From positions 172,589,984 to 172,653,983 of the forward strand of contig OW386285.2 of NCBI GenBank assembly GCA_936432065.2: a DNA stretch of 64,000 nucleotides, in the 5' to 3' direction. The position numbers and the translations under genes were made by a program. This document shows, piece after piece, positions 10,191 through 21,230 of the stretch (position 1 is its first letter; each line of letters starts with the position of its first letter). The DNA comes from Rutpela maculata. Taxonomy: Eukaryota; Arthropoda; Insecta; Coleoptera; Cerambycidae. A model generated the notes under the pieces. It saw nothing but the letters and a program-made list of their open reading frames with translations, made no database searches and was not told the origin of the DNA.

Positions 10191-10439
10191 ATGACACCAT
10201 CCAAATATTCAAATTGCCAATTCGATGATGATAATTTTATTTTTGAGAGCTATCCTACAGAAATTATTGAAGATAAGGAAAATATTTGCCCGCATTTCAG
10301 CCTTTCTTCACAGATAGAAAACGTTTCAGAAAATTCATCAAGTTCAAGTGGAAATGACAGAGACCTAGTTTCTAAAGATACTTTGGCAATTGAAAACAGT
10401 AGTTTATTTTGCAGGATATTTAGCTCTCAAGGCTATTAA
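10191..10439 (+). other. Small open frame of unknown nature
   Basis: Open from a TTG at 10149, first ATG at 10191, to a stop at 10437. The product is acidic and serine-rich, with EIIEDKENICP and a run of five serines. A possible splice acceptor (TCCTACAG) ends at about 10147, so it could be a terminal exon captured by a transposon or a retrocopy. No family recognised and no promoter or partner exon found. Confidence 0.25.
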
Positions 10440-10499
10440 AAAAATTTAAATGTAATACCTACAAATAATGTTTTGCAAAGGAAGGCTCGTTTCTAACCA

Positions 10500-10679
10500 G
10501 GGCCCCCACATGGGAGGGTGAGTAGGTACCACGGCACCCGGGCCCGGTCACTTTAGGGACCCGGTTAGACCAGTAAACGCAACATTCGCTCATTAATTAT
10601 GAGACCTGGACAAAAAATTGGAGGCGGAGGCCCGCCAGTGAATTTGGTACCGGGGCCCATGATTTGATGTGGGGGGCCT
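10500..10679. mobile_element. 180-bp GC-rich MITE with 11-bp target duplication
   Basis: Starts GGGCCCCCACAT and ends ATGTGGGGGGCC (imperfect inverted ends). GTTTCTAACCA is present directly on both sides (10489-10499 and 10680-10690). A 9-11 bp duplication suggests a Mutator-like element. It is much richer in G+C than its surroundings and has no coding capacity. Confidence 0.6.
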
Positions 10680-10690
10680 GTTTCTAACCA

Positions 10691-11271
10691 ATAAACATGA
10701 ACTACTTATATTGCATAAGCAATACGATACAATAAAAACTGTAAATAGTCAAAGAGGTCTTACAATCTCCACAGATAATTCTATTTACATTCATTTATTG
10801 TCAAATGTTTGCTAAATACATTATCAACAAGTAATTGTAACTTAGATAAATACGAAAAATAAAATTCTCAAAAAAATAAAAGTAGTCGAACTGATTTAAT
10901 TCAATTTTTTTCAGCGTAAAAAAATATGTGTCTTAAATAACTTCAACAACGTAAGTTATCCTAAAATTATAAAAAAAATAGCGACATTAATCATGACATT
11001 TAAACAGAAATTAATAGACATCTGATGGTAATAATAAAAAAATTACAAATATTTAAAAATGAAAGGTTCCTTGTGGGCGCGTGCCCAGTATAATTATATG
11101 ATTGACCTGACTAAAATAAAATATGATGAAAGTCATGATTACTGTAAAAACCTTCTCTATAAATACTCTACACCCATTTTTTAAATTTATTTACATAATT
11201 TTTTTACAATACAAACAACTTCTAATCTCTAAATTAGTATCAGTAGTTCTCTTCAAAATTAAAAAAAAGGT
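10691..11271. other. Non-coding AT-rich stretch
   Basis: Only short A/T runs; no open frame, repeat or RNA gene that I can support. Confidence 0.45.
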
Positions 11272-11281
11272 GACATAATTA

Positions 11282-11388
11282 GTGGCGGAGCGTTGTTGTT
11301 ACGGGCCTGGGTTCGAATGGTTTTCCGCGGGCCCCCAATCAAACTTTTCTTGCGGGTCTTTTGAGGAGCCTCTGTAGATCCGCCACTG
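11282..11388. mobile_element. 107-bp MITE with 10-bp target duplication
   Basis: Ends GTGGCGGA and TCCGCCACTG, flanked by GACATAATTA at 11272-11281 and 11389-11398. Probably a Mutator-like miniature element judging from the duplication length. Confidence 0.55.
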
Positions 11389-11572
11389 GACATAATTACA
11401 GATTATTCTTCAATATAAGTAAATTACTAGGATTAAACATTTTTATATTTCAATTTTCTTAAATTTCCTTAATGTGTAGGACCTTCCTCTTTATACATTC
11501 ACACAAATTTAGGTCAACTGGATTTGTTATAAAATAAATGAAATGCGATACTTATTTGTTGACCTAATAAAT

Positions 11573-12634
11573 AAAACACCGCTGCCTAAGGAATCACGAC
11601 TTCCACATCCACTATGTAGAAATGATTGTTTATGGAAGTTTAATAATATAATATTTGAAATCATGTACCCCAAAAACCCATAAAATGGTATGTCACATCG
11701 GTGGTGAGGCTGAATGAAGTGAAAAAATGACTTTGGTTCTTGTACACACACTACATCACAATATTTTTTCACCCCCTTTAATAATGGCAGGGCGGGAGTA
11801 GTAACAGAGGTGGCTAATGCCAAAAATTTTTTTGAGACCTTGACTTTTGACTTATATTTACTAAATACCAATTTCATGGATTTTTACTTGCTTGATTCAC
11901 TTATTTACCCCAATTTACCACTCAACTCTTCATCGCAAAAAGATCAAAATATAATCTGGTGCCAGATCTTGTTAAGATACAAACATGTACCAAATTTCAA
12001 GTCAATATCTTAACCCTTTCGCTGCGCAGAGCAGTTTCACGTAATTCTCGTGTAGTGCGCAATAAATTGACCGCTTGCGATTACACGCGCTTGGAGCACG
12101 CAGATCCGATATTACGTTACTATTTGATTTGGTTTATTGTATGCATGGTCTATTATTATATATAAAATTGAAAGAAAAACAAAAACCAAGTGCTCTAGTT
12201 TCAATAATAATAATTTATTTTTAGAAAATGGTTAAAAACAGTACAAGTAAACATAAACATAAAAACAAAACAACATTCTTATCAAAAATATTAAGGTACA
12301 ACAGAAACTTGTGTAAGTATATAAAAATGTATTAATAGAACAAATACGCGTGTTAAATTGCTTTGAGCAGTCTGAACCAATTTAAAAACGACAGGCGAGT
12401 TAACACGCTTGGAGCACAGTGGGCCCATTTATTTTTCGCGCGTATACACGCTTTGAGCAGTGAAAGGGTTAAACAGTTCCAGAGTAAACGTGCGCACAAA
12501 AAAGTTACAGACAGACGGAAATTTGTTTTTGCTCAAACTTAAAATCTCGACGTTTCATGACATTCTAAGCCTATTTGAATAAAAATTTTCAAAAAAAAAT
12601 TTTGCATTACCCAACTTCCACTGGATGTGGAAGT
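11573..12634 (-). repeat. RepA copy 3 (reverse), split by a piggyBac MITE
   Basis: Full-length reverse copy, from the AACACCGCTGCCTAAGGAAT end to the CTTCCACTGGATGTGGAAGT end. Interrupted at 12014-12468. The CTGT microsatellite appears as ACAGACAGAC near 12507. Confidence 0.75.
12014..12468. mobile_element. piggyBac-type MITE (455 bp) at TTAA
   Basis: Flanked by TTAA at 12010-12013 and 12469-12472. Ends CCCTTTCGCTGC and GCAGTGAAAGGG. Other RepA copies read ATATCTTAAACGGTTCC across the site, so the empty site is known and the insertion is exact. Subterminal motifs of the form CACGCTTTGAGCAG or CGCTTGGAGCAC occur about five times. No transposase. Confidence 0.8.
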
Positions 12635-13379
12635 ATATATAATAAATTTGTATTGTCAAACTTATACGAGAAATACTTTGAATTTATTCGGTACATCACT
12701 CATATGGTCGTGCAAAATAATATAGTGTACTATTGCCTGTGTATAAAGTGTGTTTTTAACCCTCATGTGATTGTTGTTCTCGAATCTGTTTCACACTCGG
12801 GCTATTTTATACTTACTTCATACAAAAATAATTATAATAATATTTATTGTTATGAAATCCAGAAATGAAAAAGTTTCAAATCGACCTACAATTTGAATAA
12901 TAAATGCTAATAAAGACGTATTATTATTATTATTAATATCTTAAAAGTAGTAACGATCTATGTATTTTCACTAAGCATAGGTACTTCCAGTATAATTAAA
13001 AATTGCATTTATTTACTTAACAAAAGTCACTAATAGTCGAAATATAGGCATATTTATCTCTATTCCGACATCAGAATGAAATAATCGACTAGGTATACCT
13101 ATATTATAATATAATTCTTTAATCTATGAATCGACTAATTCACCCGCGTCGGCCGCCAGAATCAACAAAACTGCTATAATGCTACAATACCGTTTCACAT
13201 CTACTTGTTCCCAGTTGAGATTCGGCAACAATGTGAAAATGTACAACACGTTTTGGTAGATCACAGGCTGCTGGACGCAAATAAGTGAACACCAGTGACA
13301 TTTATGTGGTATCAGCAGTATTAATATTTTATTAATACTTTTCCCTATTCATTTGGCTGGTCTATACGTATAGTCTCTG
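12635..13379. other. Non-coding interval with possible LINE 3' tail
   Basis: An ATT tandem tract at 12921-12939 preceded by AATAAAGACG resembles the 3' end of the CR1-group LINE at 9735-9760, so a short 3' fragment of such an element may lie upstream. The last part (to 13379) is the right end of the hAT-like insertion. Confidence 0.35.
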
Positions 13380-13445
13380 GTCATATTTATAAAGTTTTAT
13401 TATCAACACAGGCATAAGCTTTCTGGGAATTCATGTTATGCCAGC
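13380..13445 (-). repeat. 3' LTR, proximal part
   Basis: Matches 24797-24868 (GTCATATTTATAA, TCAACACAGGCATAAGC, TTCTGGGAATT, ATGCCAGC). With 420-548 it makes up a complete LTR of about 190 bp once the duplicated 7 bp is removed. Confidence 0.75.
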
Positions 13446-13503
13446 GTTTCACATGAGAACCTTTTGTTTGTTGAAGTTGTTATGGCTTAGATAAATTATA
13501 TCA

Positions 13504-13740
13504 CATAACAATATTAATAATAATAAATTTATTCCATAGTACCAAAAAAACCGGCGTAGAACAAAATAGTGTATAATGCAAGTACAAATTAAAGAGTAAT
13601 TTTACACATTAAAATCATCTCGCTAAGATGCGACAATACAATAAAATATTAAAACAATGTGTATAAATTAAAAGTTTTTGAAGTATAAAGTACATGACAC
13701 TTATTTATATAATTTTAAAGAGTAGATTGGATGAATTCTG
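13504..13740 (-). repeat. Possible LINE 3' UTR fragment
   Basis: Begins with AATAATAATAAATTTATTCC, which on the minus strand is a GGAATAAATT plus ATT-repeat tail like other LINE 3' ends in this window. It lies between env and the 3' LTR, where gypsy elements have only a polypurine tract. The boundaries are not resolved. Confidence 0.3.
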
Positions 13741-13885
13741 ATATATTGTAAAAGTTTTGACGTATTAGGTATTGTTAACCAGATAAGGATATCAAGTTAC
13801 TTATTAGATTAGATACTTATGTGTTTGAATGGATTAATACAGTTTGTTTACCATATAACAACTCCATTTCTTTTTAAAAAGTCTG

Positions 13886-14685
13886 TTATTCGCCGACTTT
13901 TGGGGGAAAATCGACCATTTCGTCTTCTTCTGTAGGTAGATGGGGTCTTCTTCTCAGCAGGGTGCCAATTCTTCTCAGCATCTCGTTAAGGGTTGTGTCC
14001 TTGGATTCCTTACGACCACAGCATCTTTTCCTGTATTTCCAGGCCATGAAGGCGGCGAGGAAACAGATGGGCAGACCAATAACTGTATACATGCTTAGGG
14101 AAAAATGTTTAGTTATAAATGGCTCGTTTATTAGTTTGTCTAGGGCTCTAGCGTATTGCTCGAGTTTGTGGTTGGCTATGTCCAGATTTTCTACATTTAG
14201 ATGATCGAACTGGATAGATTTCAATTTGGGTAGCTGGAGTTTTTTGGGAATGTTACTATAACAGTCATAGGGTATAACCACTGGATGTGAATTGTCTGTA
14301 ATATTTATGGTATTGCGGCTTTCTACTTGCACTTTTGTTATACCGACAGTCTGGATGTATTCTGTATATTGAATTTTTATTAACACTGGTAATTTTTGTG
14401 TCCATTTTATTACAGTTTATGATGATATGAATGGGTTCAGTTCAGAGACAATTATTTGGCTTGTAGTTTCTGAACGTTATAACCTTGTCCATAGACGAGG
14501 GAACTTACACAGTTTTCGGGAATTTTTCTGAAGTTTTTCAGTAGCAGCACGGCATGCGAAGCGCATGCCGCGCTGCTGTCGATCGGGTAGGCGTAGAGGT
14601 CTGAGCATAGTTTCTTATGGGAATCTAGTTTTTTGCATGTGCTCACTGTACTCAGGTCCTTGGCAGGAATAGTCTGAGAGACGGG
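13886..14685 (-). pseudogene. env, C-terminal part (errantivirus-type)
   Basis: Two frames on the minus strand: 14646-14452 and 14386-13886, interrupted by a stop and a frame change near 14400-14450. The 3' part has one clear transmembrane segment (residues around 95-118 of the second frame) followed by a basic, Arg/Lys/Cys-rich cytoplasmic tail and a stop at 13886. This is the layout of the C-terminal half of insect errantivirus envelope proteins, which are related to baculovirus F proteins. The gene is split by two large insertions and is not functional. Confidence 0.7.
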
Positions 14686-15471
14686 GGTTTTAGATTTACG
14701 TCATCGCCTTTAAAAGATTTGACCACTTGAAAACATGTCTAACAAGAAGCCAATTGGAGAAAAAATTGTCTGCCAGGGCAAACATGACGCGTTAATTACC
14801 AGCGGTCAATTAAAGGGCCATAACTTATTATGTCAATTTACGTCATACCTTTAAGAATAAATTTTGTGTCAAATGATTGCTTGTAAGGAATAAAATGTAG
14901 GAAAAATTGTCTGCCAGGTTGCAACTGTAGCGAACCTGGTGGCAGACACGTTCAAACTAATTAAAAATGTACGTCAATTTACGTCATCTCTTTAAAGTCC
15001 AAATTTGCACAGAAAAATTCTTATAATTATTGTTTACGAAGAATTTATATTATAGCAGACAAAATTTTCGAAAGATTGTTTGCTGGCAGACAGGCCCGTA
15101 CTGCAGGTAATTTATATAAGATAATTAGAATTATGTACTACTCACATTATAATTTTATTCTCAGTAGATTTTAATAGTTGCCCGAAATATTTTCCTTTCA
15201 TCACATTTAGCAAAACTATTAGTTGATTTACAAATTGATGGATATGGCTTTAAAAGTATATTTGATATTCCTAAACACAAATAGTTATGATAAACAATAA
15301 AGTATTGGAATGTAATTATAAAATATATTAATAATATTAAAATGTAAAAATAAATATAAACTTCTTTAGATCAAAACTACGGAAAATAAACTGTTAAAAC
15401 TTTTCCGAAACAATTTTTCACTGTCTCATCACCACTGTCCAACTGGTCATCTTCTAGAAATAATGTAATAA

Positions 15472-16512
15472 TTAGGGAAGTATGTAGGTATTTGAGTTTG
15501 TTAAATTCTTACCTTCTTCAGCTTCGATTTCTTCCTCATTACCCATCACATCTGCTACTGTTGAAGGTGCCTGATCACCTTCATACCACAAGAGGGTTAA
15601 CTTTCCACTTTCCTCTAGGCACCACCCACATTCTTCCGGTACTAGCTCTGTAGGTATTTGCTTGTCAGCATTGCACCAAAGTGTTGACACAAATTGGGTT
15701 ATTTTTATTTTTTGTATCAGAACTTGATAACAATAAGGGGGTATCTTATTATGATCAAAACTCTTCAGGTGTTTTTAAAAATTTCTCATTATCTTTTTTT
15801 GGCATGTAATTTCTGCAAAAAAGTATCTCCCTAGCTTCATTTACTGACAATGTTGACTTTACACTATACATAAAACATACATATTCTTGAATATCATTAA
15901 CTCTTCTGTCAAGACCTTCACCTTCTCCCAATAGTTGTTGGAAAGCCCTTTGAAATTTCTTAGAGTTCTGCAGAATATTAAACGGCACTTTCTTCCCTCT
16001 TTTGAAAAATGCAGCTGTATAGTCACATCCAGTGAAGGAATGAAAACGGAAGTGTTCTACATAGTGTTACACCTAGCATTTCAAATAATGTATGCACTGC
16101 AATGTATCGCAGATTGTTGTTTCTTATTGTACCAACTTGCATCCATATCTTTGAAATTTATAGTAGTTTGCTAAAACAATGACCAACACATCAGTGTCTG
16201 CTGTTCTTACAACAATATTAGCGGTTTCTTCTTACAATCTTACTTATATGGAAAGCTATCCGCAATCCGCTTCTTCATGAAGACAATAAACGTCTTCTTC
16301 TTCGGAGCAATTTTTTTTCCATTTACTAATTTAATGGAGTAACAAATGTTTTTGTCTGTAATATAAATGGTTTTATTTTTTACAAATTCAGGCAATTCTT
16401 CAGAACTCCAATGTAGAATCAGAAAATCAACAAGGGCTTCTTTGAACTTGCTACTTCTTGATTTATTGAAATCCACCAGTCTGACTTCACATTTATTTTT
16501 TTTTGTTAGCAC
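15472..16512 (-). pseudogene. Transposon A protein: FEN/XPG-like motifs, degenerate
   Basis: Pieces in order on the minus strand: a KTIYITDKN..CYSIKLVNGK segment (16512-16300), HEEAD in a shifted frame (16279-16265), VRTADTDVLVI (about 16210-16178), FTGCDYTAAFFKRGKK (about 16036-15990), a QEYVCFMYS..LFCRNYMP segment (15988-15755) and a C-terminal CGWCLEESGKLTLLWYEGDQ segment (about 15650-15560). The spacing is shortened and the frame broken several times. The EEAD, DTDVL and GCDYT...GK motifs resemble the acidic and helix-hairpin motifs of FEN/XPG nucleases; this is my inference. I do not know a named transposase superfamily for it. Confidence 0.55.
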
Positions 16513-16865
16513 GATAACTCAAGAGTGAAAAGTCCGATCGGACTGAAACTTGGACACTAAGTTAGTGTTAGCTAGTGGAATAACCCTATTGCTTTTGAAC
16601 AAAATTGATTGATACATAGAAAGTTATGAAATATCTTACGAAAGAAAAAAAAATACATGAAAAGTGTTGTAACATTTGATAAGGGCCCAAAATACTGCAT
16701 AATATAATATACTGACCAATGTTTCGCTAATCGCGAGAGCATAGTCAAGGGATGATTAAAATTGGAAATATAGCAATTATACCTAAAAAATTAACTTATT
16801 TTCAAAAAAAAAAAACTGCGAAGAGTATACTATAGAATGTTCAACAATTATATAAAAAATCCGGC
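16505..16865 (+). repeat. RepB fragment
   Basis: Resembles 50080-50250 and, inverted, 43380-43560 and 42585-42660: GTTAGCACGATAACTCAAGAGTGAAAAGT, GAAACTTGGACA..AAGTTAGTGTTAG and GCGAAGAGTATACTATAGAATG blocks. Non-coding dispersed repeat. Confidence 0.45.
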
Positions 16866-17389
16866 CAAGACAGACACATTGCTTTGAATCCACAAATACA
16901 AATACTACTTTATAATATACATTGGTAGATAAAGATAGGTATTTAGGTAAATTATGCTGGCTAGTGCTGGTACGCTATTAGAGGGGTGATCTGCCGCAGT
17001 TTAATCGTCCGAAAATTTTATCTGCAGTGACATTTGTTGTTTATGCATAAATAAAGCTATTTTTCTATGCAAGTTTCATCCTTAAAGGAATGACGTGTAT
17101 TCTTTTGGCTTTTTGAGCATATCTGCCGCCACGTTCCCTTCAGCTGTCACGTGACACAATTTTTTCTACATTTTATTCCTTAAAAGAAATTATTTGCCAC
17201 AAAATTTATTCTTAAAGGTATGACGTAAATTGACATAGAAAATGACGACCACTTCATGGGCCATCCCTAATTAACGCGTCAACTGTTCGTCGGCAGACAA
17301 TTTTTTCTCTAAATGACTCTTTTTTAGATATATTTTAAGAGGGTTAAACCATGTAAAGGCGAGGACGTAAACATTTTCCCCCTAGCTCT

Positions 17390-17757
17390 CGGATTAGAAT
17401 ATACATTAGCGAATCATCGTTATGCCCAATGAATGTTTGTGAGAATGACAAAACGTGGTGTAGGCCAGTTCCGTTGTCTAGTATCGGGATAGGGTACAAA
17501 TGATACAGGGTGTAGAGTTCTTGTTTTACTAGTGGTATTCTTAGAACGAAAACAAGATCTGATTTTGACTGAAAGGCTTCTAGTTCGATAATTTCTAGGT
17601 ATTGGGGAATTTCTGAATATTTAACCGGTAGGGGTAGGTTATTTTTTACTAGATTTTGAGAGATTTCCTGAAGTGCAGTAGTCAAACTTTCGGGTGAAAT
17701 AATTGAAGAGTGTATTATTTTCAGACGAGCAAAGGTGATTACGTTTAAAGTGTCATC
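17390..17757 (-). pseudogene. env, middle part
   Basis: Open on the minus strand up to the LINE insertion at 17757 and down to transposon A. It contains a VITFARL stretch and a TLYHLYPIPI stretch, both typical of insect errantivirus envelope ectodomains. The frame upstream of 17757 is LINE sequence, so the ATG at 17832 is not the env start. Confidence 0.7.
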
Positions 17758-17767
17758 AAGGTTGCTC

Positions 17768-20700
17768 ACCTTGTTATTGGATGTGATGCAAATTCCCACC
17801 ATATGGCATGGGGCAGCACAGACATTAACCAAAGAGGTGAGTCACTTTTTGAATACATACTAGGTGAAGGGCTAATTGTGAATAACATTGGAACGGAACC
17901 AACCTTTGTCACTAGAAATAGAAGAGAGGTACTGGATTTAACAATCAGCTCAAGCTTTGTGAGCAACAAGATTACTGATTGGAAAGTATCCTCTGAACCC
18001 TCGTGTTCAGATCACAGACACATTCTATTTAACATAGAAACTGGACCAAGACCTGTGGTGACATACAGAGATCCTAGGTGTACTAACTGGAGTGGGTATA
18101 AACAATCCCTCCAGGCACACCTTCAATCCACTCTCACCACAATCAGGAATCGTGATGAAATATAAATTGCGGCGGAACAGACCCGGAGCGCAATTATTTC
18201 AGCATATCATGATAACTCTCGATAACTCTCCACTAAAAACGAAAAAAGACAACAGAGGGGCATCTTGGAGGAACAAAAAATTAGATAAAATGAGAAAAGA
18301 AGTTCGACGCCTCTGTAATCGAGCTAAAGATTCGGGCAACTGGGAACAATATAGATCTGCGCTAACGGACTATAATAAAGAAATCAGAAGGACAAAAAGG
18401 GAATCTTGGAGGAGGTTCTGCGAGAGTATTACTGACTTACCTAGCAGCACTAGAATCCACAAGATCATTTCCAGAGAGCCGGCAAGAGAATTTGGTATGG
18501 TAAAACGTCCAGATGGCTCATTTGCTGAATCTGGAAAGGAAACCCTTGAACTCCTTACACTGAACCACTTCCCAGGGAGTTCGATCCTGGATAACCAACA
18601 ACCACCACCATCGAGAGACCGAACCAAACGACCTCACAAAGACGACTGGCTGGTGGCCAAAAAGGTTATCACAGCACCAGCGATTGAATGGGCGATCAAA
18701 TCTTTTCAACCATTCAAATCGCCTGGTGAGGATGGCATTTTTCCAGCGCTGCTACAAAACGGACTGGAAATACTGCTACCTTTCCTCATCAGACTATACA
18801 GAGCTGGTCTGGTATGGAACTATATCCCATCCAGTTGGGCGGCGGTAAAAGTGGTATATATACCAAAAGTGGGTCGGACAGAACCAGACCCCAAATCGCT
18901 AAGACCCATCAGCCTGACATCATTTCTGTTGAAAGGCCTAGAAAAGGTTCTGGATGGACATATCAGGGGAAACATCCTGAGCACCTATCCTCTGAATGTT
19001 CACCAGTATGCCTATCAATCCGGCAAATCAACAGAACTAGCACTAAATAACCTGGTCGGGAAAATCACACAATCTCTTGAGGAAAAAGAGATTGCGGTGG
19101 CAGCATTCCTTGACATCGAAGGAGCATTCAACAATGCATTGCCCAACTCCCTATATACAGCTGCGGCTGCTAGAGGAGTTGAGCTAACTATAACTGGCTG
19201 GATTCAAGCTATGCTTGAAAACAGAATCATAACGACTTCTCTACAGGGAGAAACGGTCAGATTCAGGGCCGCAAGAGGTGCCCACAAGGCGGGGTTCTTT
19301 CCCCCCTTTTATGGTCACTGCTTGTGGATGATCTGCTGGCCATACTCTCTCTGTGGGAAGCCGAGATTCAAGCATATGCGGACGATCTAGTCATTATGGT
19401 TAGAGGAAAATCTAATACCCTTCAAGAGGTGCTAAATACAGTCCATATTTGGTGTGAGAGGGAGCAGATGACTGTGAACCCCCACAAAACTGTAATAGTA
19501 CCCTTCACCAGAAAAAGGAGGCTGAACAATTTAGTGCCGCCCTCCTTGGCAGGTGAAACTATTCCATTTGCGGGGGAAGTGAAATACCTAGGGGTTACAC
19601 TAGATAAATCACTCAACTGGAACTCCCATCTGGAAAAGGTAATCCACAAGGCGCGACTCTCCTTGTGGACATGTCGCAGAATTTGTGGAAAAACCTGGGG
19701 TATAGGTCCCCAACAGATATACTGGCTATACGTTACGGTCATAAGACCAATGGTAGCGTATGCCTCCATAGTTTGGTGGTCGAAAGGGCTACAACAAATG
19801 ACCAAAGCCAAACTCTCTGGTCTACAGAGACAAGCATGTCTGGCAGTAACTGGTGCGGTAAGTACCACACCGTCAGCACCTCTGGAAATCCTCCTGGATC
19901 TACCTCCTCTCCACATCTACTTGGAGAGAGAGGCCAGGTGGGCAACATACAGACTTCAACAAGCGGTAAATAATATGCCGCAGGCTAGCATCATGGAACG
20001 CAACAGGCTGTCAGATGGCATGGAGTGTCATGGCATCCTGGGAATGATTTCAGATGTGATGCCTACCGCGACCAACTATGAACTGCCTTTTACCGTCCTT
20101 TTTCCTGGAAGAGACGAATGGGATCGGAACAAAACTGACCTATAAAGAGCAGACATCTGGTTTACAGACGGCTCCAAAACCCCTGAGGGAGTTGGAGCTG
20201 GAGCATACAGTCGCAACCCAAAGGTAAGAATCACTTCGAGCCTGGGTAATCATGCGACTGTCGTTCAGGCAGAAGTTCATGCCATTGAACTGTGTACAAG
20301 GAGGCTTGAGCAAATGCATCCTAGACACAGATCAATAAAAATATTTTCAGACAGCCAAGCAGCTCTTAAAGCTCTTGGCTCACATCGCTGCAATTCTAAA
20401 TTGGTCTGGAACTGCCAAAAGGCTCTAGCCCGATTGGGCAGATACAACAAATTAACTCTGGTCTGGATACCGAGCCATTCTGGCTTGGAGGGCAACGAAG
20501 TAGCAGGGGAGGTGCGGTATCAAAATTTATCGGACCGGAGCCAGTGCTTGGCATATCGGCAAGCACTGCGAAAACCACCATCTTGGCCTGGACTGAGGGG
20601 AAAATCCTCCAGTACTGGCAAGAACTACCAGAATTAGTTCATTCAAAGGAGTTCATCACATACCCTTTGAAATCAAGAACTAAAAAACTATTAGAGTTAA

Positions 20701-21066
20701 ATAGGTTACACCTAAGAACTCTAGTTGGCCTATACACTGGGCACTGCAGACTTAACCACCACCTACACAGACTCGGAATAGTGAACAACGCTGAATGCCG
20801 ACTGTGTCTGGAGGAGGATGAAACGGCAGCGCACATTTTATGTACCTGTCCTGCTGCAGAAAGAACCAGATTCTCACTTTTTGGCAAAGGGCAACTGCTG
20901 CCAGAGGATCTGGACAACCTCTCACCCAATAAGGTAGTCGACTTTATCAAAAAGCTGAACCTATTGGGTGAAATATAATTAGGAGTGAGCCACAATGGAC
21001 CAGATGGTCGCGGTGGAGGGTCCGTTACTAGCCCACTCACATATCAACCTAACAGAACCCTAACCT
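17768..21066 (+). mobile_element. LOA-clade LINE, 5'-truncated
   Basis: Flanked by the 10-bp duplication AAGGTTGCTC at 17758-17767 and 21067-21076, with env sequence continuing on both sides. Truncated within the endonuclease domain, which is usual for target-primed reverse transcription. Has RT, RNase H and a C-terminal zinc-finger region. The 3' end reads AACCCTAACCTAA rather than poly-A. RNase H plus the RT style place it in the I-group, LOA-like (inference from motifs). Confidence 0.8.
17781..20978 (+). pseudogene. LOA LINE ORF2: endonuclease end, RT, RNase H
   Basis: Starts in the endonuclease (GCDANSHH, WGSTDINQRGE, SCSDHRHI), then RT (LRPISLTSF, AFLDIEGAFNN, AYADDLVIM with YADD at 19375-19386, VKYLGVTLD), RNase H (FTDGSK at about 20161, SDSQAALKAL at about 20349, WIPSHSGLEGN at about 20464) and a C-terminal CRLCLEEDETAAHILCTC finger (about 20797). 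At least four frame changes (about 18150, 19300, 20145, 20510) and the lost PQGGVLSP context near 19290 show it is inactive. G+C content is higher than the surrounding AT-rich DNA. Confidence 0.8.
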
Positions 21067-21076
21067 AAGGTTGCTC

Positions 21077-21230
21077 TGGAGGTACAAGTAACTTTCAGTC
21101 AGCTTTTCACGTTTCGATAAATTTTAGTTTTTGAACCAGTGCAACTCTATCATTTACTTTATGCAATCCAATTTGAATATTTTATCTTCGTTAAATGTTA
21201 CTATATTAATTTGCTACGGAAGCTTACCGA
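21077..21230 (-). pseudogene. env, N-terminal-side remnant
   Basis: Directly upstream, on the minus strand, of the 17757 env part once the LINE and one duplication are removed. The frame is open for about 35 codons before a stop near 21190; beyond that it is degenerate. Assigned from position and continuous frame only. Confidence 0.5.

Larger units (their letters stand above)
549..13379. mobile_element. hAT-like composite insertion in the 3' LTR
   Basis: The left end reads CAGAGACTATACG and the right end CGTATAGTCTCTG, a 13-bp terminal inverted repeat. The flanks are the two halves of one LTR, and GTCATAT is present on both sides (542-548 and 13380-13386) but only once in the intact LTR at about 24800. 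This is a target-site duplication of 7 bp, or 8 bp if one end lost a base. A CAGAG terminus with about 8 bp duplication is typical of hAT elements. No hAT transposase was seen. The interior is filled with later insertions: RepA copies, retrozyme, LINE and MITEs. It could be a non-autonomous element grown by nested insertion. Confidence 0.55.
14690..17385 (-). mobile_element. Long-TIR transposon A inside env
   Basis: Inverted arms of about 400-450 bp: 14690-15120 and 16960-17385. Each arm consists of about three tandem subrepeats of roughly 140 bp. The motif TTACGTCAT..CCTTTAA recurs at 14698, 14839 and 14979 on the left and, inverted, at about 17367, 17227 and 17092. AAATTGTCTGCCAG blocks alternate with it. 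Between the arms lie pieces of a protein shared with the elements at 3.2, 21.3 and 55.3 kb. Tandemly repetitive long arms resemble foldback transposons. Exact ends are uncertain by about 10 bp. Confidence 0.65.

Noticed and set aside
13886..17832. Host membrane protein gene
   Set aside because: Position between gag, primer-binding site and LTRs, and the errantivirus ectodomain motifs, show it is proviral env.
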